A DNA stretch of 64,000 nucleotides, taken from the NCBI GenBank assembly GCA_964344135.1, contig CAYFMF010000002.1, positions 25,629-89,628 on the forward strand. Direction: 5' to 3'. The position numbers and the translations under genes were made by a program. The notes beneath the pieces were generated by a model. It ran no database searches and was not told the DNA's origin. It saw nothing but the letters and a program-made list of their open reading frames with translations. Origin of the DNA: Thiopontia sp964344135. GTDB taxonomy: Bacteria; Pseudomonadota; Gammaproteobacteria; GCF-002020875. Positions 7,504-14,996 of the stretch are shown piece after piece. The first letter of the stretch is position 1. Every line of letters begins with the position of its first letter.

Positions 7504-8589
7504 TCAGCTACTCTGGCGGCAGTGGGCGAGCGTTTCGAGCAGCTTCTCTTGCGGGAACTGGTCGGTCACAACCGCCTCCCCGATCTGCCTCTGCAACACG
7601 AGGCGGATCCTGCCCGCCTCCGTCTTCTTGTCCACGGCCATCAGCTCCAGATAACGGGAGGGGTCAAGATCGGCAGGGCCAAGTAGCGGAAGGTTTGCCT
7701 GCTGAAGCAGCTGCTGCAGCCGTTCCACATCACCCCCCTCAATCCAGCCCAGACGCATGGAGAGGTCGGCAGCCATCACCATTCCGGCAGCAACGGCCTC
7801 GCCATGGAGCCAGGCCCCATATCCCATTCCCGCCTCAATGGCATGGCCAAAGGTGTGGCCGGAGTTGAGCAGGGCACGCTGCCCCGCCTCCAGTTCGTCT
7901 GCAGCGACCACCTGCGCCTTGTTTTCACAGGAGCGCTGAATGGCGTATGCGAGTGCAGCCGGGTCCCGAGCCGTCAGCTGCCCCATGTTCTGTTCCAGCC
8001 AGGTGAAGAATCCGGGATCACGGATCAGCCCATACTTGATGACCTCGGCAATGCCGGCACTCAGTTGGCGATCATCCAGTGTATTGAGGCTGTCGGTATC
8101 GGCGATGACACAGCGGGGCTGATGGAAGGCCCCAATCATGTTCTTTCCGAGCGGGTGGTTGACCCCGGTCTTGCCGCCAACCGAGGAGTCCACCTGGGCC
8201 AGCAGTGTGGTCGGGATCTGGATAAAGTCGACACCGCGCTGATAGCTGGCGGCGGCATAGCCGGTAATGTCTCCTATGACTCCTCCTCCAAGGGCAACCA
8301 GTGTGCATTTGCGGTCAAAGCGTGCACCCAGCAGGGCGTCAAAGATGGTGTTCCAGGTCTCCAGGTTCTTGTACTGTTCGCCATCGGGCAGAATCAGATG
8401 CTCTGTCTGGTAGGAGTGAAAAGCCTCTCTGGTTTTTTCAAGGTAGAGCGGGGCGACCGTCTCATTGGTGACAATCATCACCTGCGTTCCCCGAATGTGG
8501 GGCTCAACCCACTGTGGATCACCAAGCAGGCCCGATCCAATGTGGATTGGGTAGCTTCTGGAACCGAGATCAACTTCCAGCGTATTCAT
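7504..8589 (-). CDS. aroB: 3-dehydroquinate synthase
   Basis: AroB catalyses the second step of the shikimate pathway, turning DAHP into 3-dehydroquinate with NAD and a divalent metal. At 361 residues it has the usual length. Visible motifs include LPDGEQYKNLETW, the NAD-binding ALGGGVIGDITGYAA near residue 97, TTLLAQVDSSVGGKTGVNH near 130 and the metal-site region LNSGHTFGHAIE near residue 242, whose histidines bind zinc. It overlaps the shikimate kinase gene upstream by 4 nt, the common aroK-aroB arrangement of gammaproteobacteria. The enzyme acts in the cytoplasm. Confidence 0.97.
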   Translation of the reverse strand: MNTLEVDLGSRSYPIHIGSGLLGDPQWVEPHIRGTQVMIVTNETVAPLYLEKTREAFHSYQTEHLILPDGEQYKNLETWNTIFDALLGARFDRKCTLVALGGGVIGDITGYAAASYQRGVDFIQIPTTLLAQVDSSVGGKTGVNHPLGKNMIGAFHQPRCVIADTDSLNTLDDRQLSAGIAEVIKYGLIRDPGFFTWLEQNMGQLTARDPAALAYAIQRSCENKAQVVAADELEAGQRALLNSGHTFGHAIEAGMGYGAWLHGEAVAAGMVMAADLSMRLGWIEGGDVERLQQLLQQANLPLLGPADLDPSRYLELMAVDKKTEAGRIRLVLQRQIGEAVVTDQFPQEKLLETLAHCRQSS

Positions 8590-9113
8590 AGTTTCTCAAT
8601 TTTCTCAATCAATTCGGGGATCGCCTGCTGAACGGAGCGGTCATCGGTCTCCACTACAAGGTCAGCAACCTCCCGGTAGAGTGGATCGCGTTGTGTCAGC
8701 AGATCCTGCAGCTTCTGTTTCGGGTTTCCGGTCTGCAGCAGGGGGCGGTTACGGTCCATCCGTGTGCGCTGAAACAGCTGTTCCACCGTAGCGCTCAGGT
8801 AGAGAACCAGACCACGGGCGGCCAGGGCCTTGCGGTTTTCACTGCGCAGGATGGCGCCCCCACCGGTTGCCAGGACAATCCCCTTCTTCCGGGTCAGCTC
8901 ATCAATAATGGCACTTTCGCGCTCCCGAAAGCCCGTCTCTCCCTCAATATCAAAGATGGTGGGGATGGAGACACCGGTACGCTCCTCGATTTCATGGTCG
9001 CTGTCGAGAAACTCCTTGCCCATGGACTCCGCCAGCCTCTTGCCAATGGTTGATTTCCCGGCACCCATCAGTCCAACCAGGAAGATATTCTTTGTTGTTC
9101 TGCTTTTGGCCAC
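8586..9113 (-). CDS. aroK: Shikimate kinase I
   Basis: The 175-residue protein phosphorylates shikimate. The Walker A motif is GLMGAGKSTIG near residue 15, followed by DSDHEIEERTGVSIPTIF (shikimate-binding DSD) and GETGFRERE. ATGGGAIL near residue 80 is the conserved glycine-rich segment and RNRPLL gives the lid arginine. The gene follows pilQ with no gap (the pilQ stop ends next to the aroK ATG) and overlaps aroB by 4 nt, so the three are almost certainly cotranscribed. The genomic position next to pilQ points to aroK rather than the paralogue aroL. Confidence 0.97.
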   Translation of the reverse strand: MAKSRTTKNIFLVGLMGAGKSTIGKRLAESMGKEFLDSDHEIEERTGVSIPTIFDIEGETGFRERESAIIDELTRKKGIVLATGGGAILRSENRKALAARGLVLYLSATVEQLFQRTRMDRNRPLLQTGNPKQKLQDLLTQRDPLYREVADLVVETDDRSVQQAIPELIEKIEKL

Positions 9114-10880
9114 TCAATGTTCTCCGGCTCTCTTCTCTTCAGGGAGAATGGATGGGGTGATGAAGATGAGGAGTTCACCCTTGCCATCTGTCTCACTTTG
9201 GTTCTGGAACAGGGACCCAATAACGGGAAGATCGGCAAGCAGGGGAACCCGGTTCTCGGAGCTGGATTTTCGCTCTTCGTAGATGCCACCGATCACCAGG
9301 GTCTCACCATCATCCATCATGACCCGCGTCTTCACCTCCCGAGTGTCGACACTGGGTTCACATCCGCTGCAAAGGATAGCACCAACCGCGTCCTTTTTGA
9401 CCCGTAGTGTAAGGATAATTCGGTGATCCGGGGTGATTTGGGGGGTAACTCGCAGCTCCATGACCGCATCCTTGAAGCTGATATCGGTTCCACCGCTCAG
9501 GGTATCCGAGCGATAGGGGATCTGAACACCCTGCTGGATGATCGCCTCGTAGCCATCCGAGGTGATGATCTGTGGGCTGGCAATGATTTCGGTACGCCCC
9601 TCGATCTGTGCTGCGGAGAGCTCCAGGTCAATCAGGCTTCCGGTGGACAGTTTGGCAAGTGTCAGCCCGATGCGCCCTGCTGGGCTGGTGGCCGGAAGGT
9701 TGACCGAGAGGCGACTGCTGTCACCCCCGATTCCGGGCCTGTTTCCGGATAGCGCACTGTCGGCTGCCTCACTGCTGCCGGAGAGGGAGAATCCCCACTG
9801 CTCCTGTGCGGAGTCCAGATGGGTAAAGCCCAGACGTGCCCCCAGCTCATGGCTGAAATCATCGGCAGCAATTACAATTCTGGACTCGATCAGTACCTGC
9901 CGGGAGGGGGTGTCCAGCTGCCTGATCAGGGCCCGGATCTGTTCCAGCCGCTCCTCGCTCTCCTGGATCAGGAGTGAGTTGGTCCGCTCATCCACACCCA
10001 GCACCCCACTCTGCGATAACAGGGGGTTCTTCTGGTCACTCTCCAGGGTCCTCTTCAGGTCGGCAGCATCCGAGTAGTGGAGCGGGATGATCTCCGTGTG
10101 GACTTTCTGCGCAACAGATGGGGCCTCGCTGGAGGCAGGGGTTGGCTCCAGCGGTTCTGGCGGCTGTTGAGCACCGCTGACGATCAGAATCTCGCCCTGC
10201 TCCAGCAGTTGAAGCCGGTTCTGTTCAATCAGCAGATTGAAGGCATCCCTCCAGTGGACCTGACGCAGCTGAAGGGTGGTCGTCCCTGCAATGTCCCCAT
10301 TGAGAATCAGATTCTGCCCTGCACTGCCTGCAATCTTTCTCAGTGCATCTGCAACCGGTTCCCGCTCCAGGGAGAGGTTGATCAGGCCGCCACCACCGGT
10401 GGATGGTTGCAGATGTTGAGTGTCACTCTCTCGGAACAGGGAGAGCTGCAGGGTCTGCCCACGGTTCAGGATGCGGTAGAGAAGGGGCTCCTGCATGGAG
10501 ACCACACTCCGGACCCTCTCCCCGTTGGAGGCCACCTCGATCCCCTTCAGTGGGGGAGCGGTTTGGGGTGGGGATAGCTCGGGCTCCAGTCCACTATTCG
10601 GAAAATCGATAACCAGCTGTTGTGTTGCATGGATGGAGAAGAGCCTCGGTGTCGGGGCCGGCCGGGCAAAGTGGAACAGCAGTGTGGCGATGCTGTTCTC
10701 CATCGGCTCTCTACCCCTCTCCTTCAGGTGGGTGTTGGAGTGGTGGAGTTGCCCCCCCGTTTTCGGTTGCGGGGTTGTGGCGAATTCAATACTCAGGAGC
10801 CTGTTGTCTTCACTCGCCTCCCCCGCAGCAGCAGAGCAGGGTGTAGCAACAGCCAGCATGAGGATGGTTGTCAGGAGCAC
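9114..10880 (-). CDS. pilQ: Type IV pilus secretin PilQ, short form
   Basis: PilQ forms the outer-membrane pore for type IV pili. Domains in order: a signal-like hydrophobic stretch ending in ATPCSA, a single AMIN domain (about residues 25-150), an STN/N0 domain with VADALRKIAGSAGQNLILNG near residue 175, an N1 domain with the TEIIPLHYSDAADL element near residue 260, and the secretin core with VLIESRIVIA near 330 and the C-terminal VPLLADLPVIGSLF near 550. At 588 residues it is shorter than usual (about 700), which mostly reflects one AMIN domain instead of two. The frame opens with GTG at 10880 and has no ATG upstream; a GGAGG lies further up near 10945-10950, so the real start may be an unusual codon around 10934. 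The usual partners pilMNOP are not upstream. Confidence 0.92.
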   Translation of the reverse strand: MLLTTILMLAVATPCSAAAGEASEDNRLLSIEFATTPQPKTGGQLHHSNTHLKERGREPMENSIATLLFHFARPAPTPRLFSIHATQQLVIDFPNSGLEPELSPPQTAPPLKGIEVASNGERVRSVVSMQEPLLYRILNRGQTLQLSLFRESDTQHLQPSTGGGGLINLSLEREPVADALRKIAGSAGQNLILNGDIAGTTTLQLRQVHWRDAFNLLIEQNRLQLLEQGEILIVSGAQQPPEPLEPTPASSEAPSVAQKVHTEIIPLHYSDAADLKRTLESDQKNPLLSQSGVLGVDERTNSLLIQESEERLEQIRALIRQLDTPSRQVLIESRIVIAADDFSHELGARLGFTHLDSAQEQWGFSLSGSSEAADSALSGNRPGIGGDSSRLSVNLPATSPAGRIGLTLAKLSTGSLIDLELSAAQIEGRTEIIASPQIITSDGYEAIIQQGVQIPYRSDTLSGGTDISFKDAVMELRVTPQITPDHRIILTLRVKKDAVGAILCSGCEPSVDTREVKTRVMMDDGETLVIGGIYEERKSSSENRVPLLADLPVIGSLFQNQSETDGKGELLIFITPSILPEEKRAGEH

Positions 10881-11019
10881 CGCTACCGGACCCAGAGGCT
10901 GGTGGGTGTGTGATGAGTTGCAGGTGGTATTGATGGATCGTATTCCTCCCGGATGTTATCGTAACAGCTGGTAAAAAGTTAAACGTGTCAAATTGTTACA
11001 GCCCATTGAGCCCTTCGAT

Positions 11020-11592
11020 ATGACCTCCTCCTGCTACTCCCCATGGAAACTGCGTCAGTTTTCCCGCCTCTTCTTTTCTGGCGGGGTTTTTGCCTACCCG
11101 ACAGAGTCGGTCTATGGGCTGGGGTGTGATCCCTGGAATCACGAGGCGGTCTTTCGGCTACTGAAGATCAAGCAGCGGGATCCATCAAAGGGGGTCATCC
11201 TGATCGCCTCTAGCGTTGATCAACTGATCCCATTTGTCTCACTGCCCGGGAGCTCGGACCGGAAGAGGTTGTCAGCGGTTCGGAAGAGGCCTACCACCTG
11301 GATTGTGCCCGTTTCAGCGGAGACACCATCATGGATCAGGGGAAGGCATCAGAGTGTCGCAGTACGAATAACGGGCTTCCCCCCGGTTGTTGAGCTGTGC
11401 AACCATGTTGGGTCACCGCTGGTCTCAACCAGTGCAAACCTGGCAGGCCATCCACCACAGCGTAGCGCCGTCTCAGTGAGACGCGCCATTGGAAATCAGT
11501 TGGATATGGTAGTTTCTGGTGCCACCGGAGGTTTCTTGTTGCCCAGTGAGATTCGGGATTTCCACTCTGGAGAGGTGATTCGTTCCGGCTGA
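11020..11592 (+). CDS. tsaC: Threonylcarbamoyl-AMP synthase (Sua5/YciO/YrdC family)
   Basis: TsaC makes threonylcarbamoyl-AMP from threonine, bicarbonate and ATP for the t6A37 modification of tRNAs that read ANN codons. The sequence has FAYPTESVYGLGCDP near residue 24 and LLKIKQRDPSKGVILIAS near residue 43, the K-x-R and PTE motifs of the family, and PLVSTSANLAGHPP near residue 134, the S-x-N active-site element. The ATG at 11020 gives 190 residues, the usual length for bacterial TsaC; a TTG at 10993 would add nine. It is divergent from pilQ. The partner TsaD is encoded at 20.7 kb in the same window. TsaC versus the paralogue YciO is not fully separable by eye, but size and motifs favour TsaC. 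Confidence 0.88.
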   Translation: MTSSCYSPWKLRQFSRLFFSGGVFAYPTESVYGLGCDPWNHEAVFRLLKIKQRDPSKGVILIASSVDQLIPFVSLPGSSDRKRLSAVRKRPTTWIVPVSAETPSWIRGRHQSVAVRITGFPPVVELCNHVGSPLVSTSANLAGHPPQRSAVSVRRAIGNQLDMVVSGATGGFLLPSEIRDFHSGEVIRSG

Positions 11593-11675
11593 AAGGGGGG
11601 GCAATAATGGAGACAAAAAGTGTCTCATAGTGTATCATCAGTCCATCGATCAGGTGATTCTGTACGGGTGTAGAG

Positions 11676-12266
11676 ATGCTTCATAATATCAAGGAGGTTT
11701 GTGAGCTGACGGGGAAGAGCCGTTCCAGCATCTATCGTATGTTCAGTCGCGGTGACCTGACCTATGTTGTGGGGAAGGATGGGAAACGGCGCGTAGAGAC
11801 CTCGGAGCTGTTGCGTGTTTTTGATGATGTCAACTTCAATGACTCCCCGACCCTTGCAGAGCCGGCGGATATCCCATCCAGCCCGGCATCCGGTGGGGAT
11901 CCCTATGTCACTGCGAGAGAGCTGACAGACCTCAGGGGGCTGATTCATGACCTCAGATCGGAGCTGGATGATCTTCGGGAGGACAACCGCCGACTGCTTC
12001 GCCTGCTGGAGTACCAGACTGTTCAGGGGTCGTCTCAGCCGCGGCAGGCAGCGCCCCAGCCAGAGGCCGTTGAGCCGCCGGACGAGGAGGCGGTACCGGT
12101 CACCGAGGTGGCAGACCAGGGCTGGAGGGCCTACCGTCAGCAACGGGCTGAACAGAACCGTAGCAGTCACTCGATGCCCGCGGCCACAGCAGCCTCAGGG
12201 GTATTTGGTGAGTTAAGAGTCTGGCTGAGGAACTTCTTCTTTGGGGAGTGGCAGAAGAGGCCCTAG
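11676..12266 (+). CDS. Helix-turn-helix DNA-binding protein with coiled-coil segment
   Basis: The 196-residue product starts with a MerR/excisionase-like helix-turn-helix: NIKEVCELTGKSRSSIYRMF followed by a wing with the basic GKDGKRRVE (residues 4-42). Residues about 82-110 form a short leucine-rich coiled coil (LTDLRGLIHDLRSELDDLR), which would allow dimerisation. The C-terminal part is low-complexity, rich in Gln, Pro and Glu. The architecture resembles DNA-binding proteins found on plasmids and integrative elements, but the family name cannot be given with confidence. It faces a small XRE regulator (12309-12641) tail to tail. Function unknown beyond predicted DNA binding. Confidence 0.7.
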   Translation: MLHNIKEVCELTGKSRSSIYRMFSRGDLTYVVGKDGKRRVETSELLRVFDDVNFNDSPTLAEPADIPSSPASGGDPYVTARELTDLRGLIHDLRSELDDLREDNRRLLRLLEYQTVQGSSQPRQAAPQPEAVEPPDEEAVPVTEVADQGWRAYRQQRAEQNRSSHSMPAATAASGVFGELRVWLRNFFFGEWQKRP

Positions 12267-12308
12267 GAGGCTCTCTATTCTCTGACAGTCTCCCAGGATC
12301 TTTCGACG

Positions 12309-12641
12309 TCAGATCTTGATACAGCACTCAATGCCGTACCTCTCCTCGATATAGTGCCCAAGTATTTTCTGTTGTTCTCTGGTGAGTTGAACACAGAGCA
12401 GGATCAGCTGTGCAAGACCGTCATCCTCTGCATAGAAGAAGGCAACAGGCACCTTCAGCACCCCGGCCAGCCTCGCAATGGTCTGATCACCTGGGCGGTG
12501 GCGGTTGTTTTCATACTGGTTGATGCGGGGGCTGGCTGTCGCTGGATCAATGCCAATCTCCAGCCCCAGCTGTTTCTGGGACAGACCCAGCTGCTGTCTC
12601 GCCTGCTTGAGGCGATCGCCAAATACGGTATGGTTACACAT
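12309..12641 (-). CDS. XRE-family transcriptional regulator
   Basis: The 110-residue protein has a Cro/CI-type helix-turn-helix over residues 8-65: FGDRLKQARQQLGLSQKQLG for the first two helices and RINQYENNRHRPGDQTIARL for the recognition and following helices. The C-terminal 40 residues (VAFFYAEDD and on) extend helix five and may form a small dimerisation element, as in many single-domain XRE repressors of about 110 residues. A perfect 7-bp inverted repeat lies 90 bp upstream at 12732-12748 and is a candidate operator. It could control itself and the divergently oriented repeat-protein gene at 12915; that is an inference from position. Confidence 0.88.
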   Translation of the reverse strand: MCNHTVFGDRLKQARQQLGLSQKQLGLEIGIDPATASPRINQYENNRHRPGDQTIARLAGVLKVPVAFFYAEDDGLAQLILLCVQLTREQQKILGHYIEERYGIECCIKI

Positions 12642-12731
12642 CCTTCCTCTCTGAGTGCCCCATAATCAGTTGAGGCCTCCCCTCCATTGCATTGAGTGTA
12701 GACACTTTATGTGGCACCGCCCATAAAAACA

Positions 12732-12748
12732 ATTAAGTAATACTTAAT
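12732..12748. promoter_or_regulatory. Candidate operator: perfect 7-bp inverted repeat
   Basis: ATTAAGT (12732-12738), AAT, ACTTAAT (12742-12748) is a perfect palindrome in an AT-rich patch of an otherwise GC-rich 270-bp intergenic region between the leftward XRE gene and the rightward repeat-protein gene. Size and symmetry suit a dimeric helix-turn-helix repressor. A second small repeat, GTGTAGACAC, lies near 12697-12706. No clear sigma-70 promoter was identified on either strand. Confidence 0.4.
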
Positions 12749-12914
12749 GCTCTCTATTGTCTTGCTCGATGCCACCCCCCTGGTATGCCGGTCGTGCGAT
12801 CTCATCAGTTCGGTCAGGAGGTGAGGCGTTACGGTTAGGATGGTCTGGTGTTGAATGGGGGTTTGGACTAGACTCATTACTCACGATTTGGGAAAAAGAG
12901 TTGGGGGATTGATT

Positions 12915-14465
12915 GTGAAGAGCATTGGTTACTATCTACTGATGGTGCTCTTTTCCGCCTGGGCAGTTGCAGACCCTGTTGCTGATCTGGAGGGAAAGAG
13001 TGGATATGAGAGGAGGGCATCCATTACCCGCCTTGCTGATACAGCCTGGGGTGGACAGCAGTTCTCCATTGAACGAGGGGTCGAGATTCTTCGTGGGCTG
13101 ACAGGGACGGATCGTTACTATGCGGCCAAATCCCTGCTGGGTTCCAATAGAGAGAGAAGAATCCTGTTGCCAGGGCCACTCTCCGTGGGAGAGGTCGATA
13201 CTCTGCTGGAGGGTACGGGCAGGCAGCGACAGGACCTGATTCTACATCTGGCAGATTCCGGGGCCCCTGCCGGAAACCTTGGTGTCGAGGAGGTGCGCAC
13301 ACTGATTGGGGAGCTGCAGGGGGGAGCGTATGATCGTACCCTCCGATCCCTGCTGGGATCCAACCGGGCCGGGAAAAACTACGCACTTGTCCCGTTTGGA
13401 TCCGCTCAGGTCGACAGGCTTCTTGCTGCCGGGTCAGACCGTGCGGAGATGATCCGTTACATGGCGGATCGGGCGCTTCTGGAGGGAGGGTTCACTGTCG
13501 ATGAGGCAGAGCGCATGATGCAGAGCCAGAGCGGGATGGATCGTCATGACTCCGTCAAGGCACTGCTCGGTTCCAATAGCGAGGAGAGGGACTACCTAAC
13601 CCTTCCACTTGGATTTGCCGATGCAAAACAGCTGCTGAACGGAGTGGCCTTGCGATCTGAGCTTATCCACTACTTCTCCGACCATGGGGTGTTTGCCGGC
13701 AGATTGAGAGCCAGGGAGGTGGTTCAGCTACTGGATGGGGTTGAGAAGAGAGACCGCTATAGCGTGGTGAGGTCCCTGTTGGGGTTCAATGAGCAGGAGA
13801 GGAGCTATCTCCAGACCCCACTGGCAATGGACGATGCGGGAGCCCTGCTGGAGGGGATGGCCTATCGTGACGAGATGATTGGGCTTCTGGCCGATCAGGG
13901 TGGTCTGGTTGAGGGGTTGAGTGTGGCAGATGCCACTCTCCTGTTGGGTGAGCTTGCACGTGCGGATCGACATGATGCACTCCTCCCCCTGTTGGGCAAC
14001 AATGAGCAGGGGGTGAGCTATCTCGAATTGCCTGTTACTGCCGAGGGGGCGGTGCAGTTGATGGAGCGGGCTGCCTACAGAGATGAGTTGATCGACTTTA
14101 TGGTAGACCGTGGCCAGCTGGCCGGCCCACTGAGTGCTGATCAGGCGCTTGAGTTGATGACGGGTCTTGTTGGAGAGGTTCGCTACAAAACGCTACTCTC
14201 TCTGCTGGGTAGTAATGAGCAGGAGGTAAATTATCTTCCCGTGCCAATGGAGCTGCCCGCACTATTGCCACTGCTGGAGCGGATCGCAAACCGCAAGGCG
14301 GCCATCGGATGGGTGGCTGATCACGGTATGATCAAGGGGGAGCTTGGTGAGGAGGAGACAGAGCAGTTGCTGGGGCGCCTCTATGGTGAGGAGCGTGAGC
14401 AAGCGACAGCAATCCTGAAGGGAAAGAATCGGCAGAACAGAAGCTATCTTTCAGAAGCCAGATAA
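12915..14465 (+). CDS. Exported protein of six 71-residue tandem repeats, function unknown
   Basis: I start the gene at the GTG at 12915 (516 aa), because GGGGGA lies six bases upstream and the product then opens with a clean signal peptide (VKSIGYYLLMVLFSAWAVA, cleavage before DPV). An ATG at 12855 would add 20 residues. From residue 74 the protein consists of six units of 70-72 residues, each starting LLGSN or LLGFN/LLGNN, followed by E-Q/E-R, YL-x2-P, a helix ending LL, R-x-E-L/M-I, a D-x-G-x-L turn and a helix with LL. A degenerate half unit precedes (residues 20-73) and a partial one follows (ILKGKNRQNRSYL). The pattern suggests an all-helical solenoid in the periplasm or outside. It does not match TPR, HEAT, Sel1 or ankyrin consensus by eye. 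I do not recognise the family. Confidence 0.8.
   Translation: MKSIGYYLLMVLFSAWAVADPVADLEGKSGYERRASITRLADTAWGGQQFSIERGVEILRGLTGTDRYYAAKSLLGSNRERRILLPGPLSVGEVDTLLEGTGRQRQDLILHLADSGAPAGNLGVEEVRTLIGELQGGAYDRTLRSLLGSNRAGKNYALVPFGSAQVDRLLAAGSDRAEMIRYMADRALLEGGFTVDEAERMMQSQSGMDRHDSVKALLGSNSEERDYLTLPLGFADAKQLLNGVALRSELIHYFSDHGVFAGRLRAREVVQLLDGVEKRDRYSVVRSLLGFNEQERSYLQTPLAMDDAGALLEGMAYRDEMIGLLADQGGLVEGLSVADATLLLGELARADRHDALLPLLGNNEQGVSYLELPVTAEGAVQLMERAAYRDELIDFMVDRGQLAGPLSADQALELMTGLVGEVRYKTLLSLLGSNEQEVNYLPVPMELPALLPLLERIANRKAAIGWVADHGMIKGELGEEETEQLLGRLYGEEREQATAILKGKNRQNRSYLSEAR
13134..14411 (+). repeat. Six tandem 210-216-bp coding repeats
   Basis: Six units start at the codons for LLG(S/F/N)N. 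Their lengths are 72, 71, 71, 71, 71 and 70 residues. The DNA copies have diverged, so this is an old amplification held in protein space rather than a recent DNA duplication. Invariant or nearly invariant features are Leu-Leu-Gly at the start, Asn5, a Leu/Val-Pro pair near position 14-15, Arg or Lys near position 31, Ile near 35, and the Arg near position 65. Confidence 0.85.
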
Positions 14466-14511
14466 TGCCTTGAAGTTGGGGAGCCCTGCTGGCGTCGATC
14501 GGCGCAACCGA

Positions 14512-14553
14512 GACAGCCGCAGGCTGTCCGCAGGGTGAATGTGCAGCATTCAC
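14512..14553. repeat. Two adjacent perfect hairpins between convergent units
   Basis: GACAGCC-GCA-GGCTGTC (14512-14528) and GTGAATG-TGCAG-CATTCAC (14535-14553) are perfect 7-bp inverted repeats six bases apart. They lie between the stop of the repeat protein (14465) and the 3' end of the leftward tRNA (14609). There is no T-run, so they are not classical intrinsic terminators. They could be a REP-like element or a processing/termination structure for both sides. Confidence 0.5.
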
Positions 14554-14608
14554 CAACCAGCGTGGGCGGGGCTGATCGAAGATGGATAATGGGGTGGCAG
14601 TATAAAGT

Positions 14609-14920
14609 TGGTGGGCCCACCTGGACTCGAACCAGGGACCAAGGGATTCACTGAATCCAAATGTTTCCATTTGGAGCGGACTATCTCACCATCCACAGCA
14701 TGACCTGTTTGGATGCGGGACGCTGTAACCTGTTATTAAGAACACTTTAGTTCTCAGGTAGTCTCTGCACCTTCCAGAGGTGTACCTCTGGCTTGGCTCA
14801 GGGTTGCCATCAGCTGTACTGTTAAGGTTTCCCTGAATTCATCCCGTTCATCCTGGGCCTTTCGGTCCAGGCGCACCATTTTGATGAGTCCCCTGCTCTA
14901 ACCAACTGAGCTATAGGCCC
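14609..14920 (-). tRNA. tRNA-Ile(CAU), interrupted by a group I intron
   Basis: Reading the minus strand, exon 1 (14920-14884, 37 nt) ends with the anticodon loop CTCAT and exon 2 (14648-14609, 40 nt) starts AATCCCTTGG and ends in an encoded CCA. Joined, they give a 77-nt tRNA with acceptor pairs G1-C72 to A7-U66 (one G-U), a D-arm with AGCTCAGTTGGTTAGAGC, an anticodon stem GGGGA/TCCCT, loop C-U-CAU-A-A and T-arm with GGTTCGAGTCC. The CAU anticodon with this body resembles E. coli ileX-type tRNA-Ile2 (whose C34 is changed to lysidine by TilS so that it reads AUA) rather than tRNA-Met: position 1-72 is G-C and the discriminator is A. The position near rpoD also matches ileX in E. coli. A promoter is visible at 14968-14996. 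Confidence 0.93.
14649..14883 (-). other. Group I intron (IC3-like, 235 nt, no ORF) in the anticodon loop
   Basis: The insertion sits between U36 and A37 of tRNA-Ile(CAU) and ends in G (the omega-G, position 14649). Core elements on the minus strand: P2 hairpin CCTGG-ACC-GAAA-GGC-CCAGG (14852-14871) with a GAAA loop; the P4/J4-5/P6 segment GGCAACCCTGAGCCAAGCC (near 14791-14809); a P6 hairpin CCAGAGG/CCTCTGG (14774-14791); the P3/P7 strand GCAGAGACTA; the P7 partner GATAGTCC (near 14677-14685); and a P9 hairpin CCAAATG-GAAA-CATTTGG (14657-14674). The exon CAU can pair with GUG of the internal guide, giving the U-G pair at the splice site. Site, size and the two GAAA loops closely resemble the well-known Azoarcus intron, which occupies the same anticodon-loop position of tRNA-Ile(CAU). 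It should self-splice. Confidence 0.9.
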
Positions 14921-14967
14921 TTTAATGTGGGCCAATACACGGTATCTGCCCCATTAAAAGATGTTGC

Positions 14968-14996
14968 ATTATATTCTCTTAAACAGTTATGATCAA
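14968..14996 (-). promoter_or_regulatory. Sigma-70 promoter of the tRNA-Ile gene
   Basis: On the minus strand, TTGATC (14996-14991) and TATAAT (14973-14968) are spaced by exactly 17 bp. Transcription would start near 14961, about 40 nt before the mature 5' end at 14920, leaving a leader for RNase P removal. The -35 box lies inside the first codons of the divergent HNH gene (ATG at 14989). Confidence 0.7.

Noticed and set aside
11593..12854. Plasmid or prophage remnant around the two helix-turn-helix genes
   Set aside because: The HTH types are suggestive, but no integrase, replication gene, attachment repeat or tRNA-end duplication was seen.
14609..14920. Interpretation as a broken or pseudo tRNA
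   Set aside because: Both exons pair perfectly, and the insertion carries complete group I core elements and splice-site signals.
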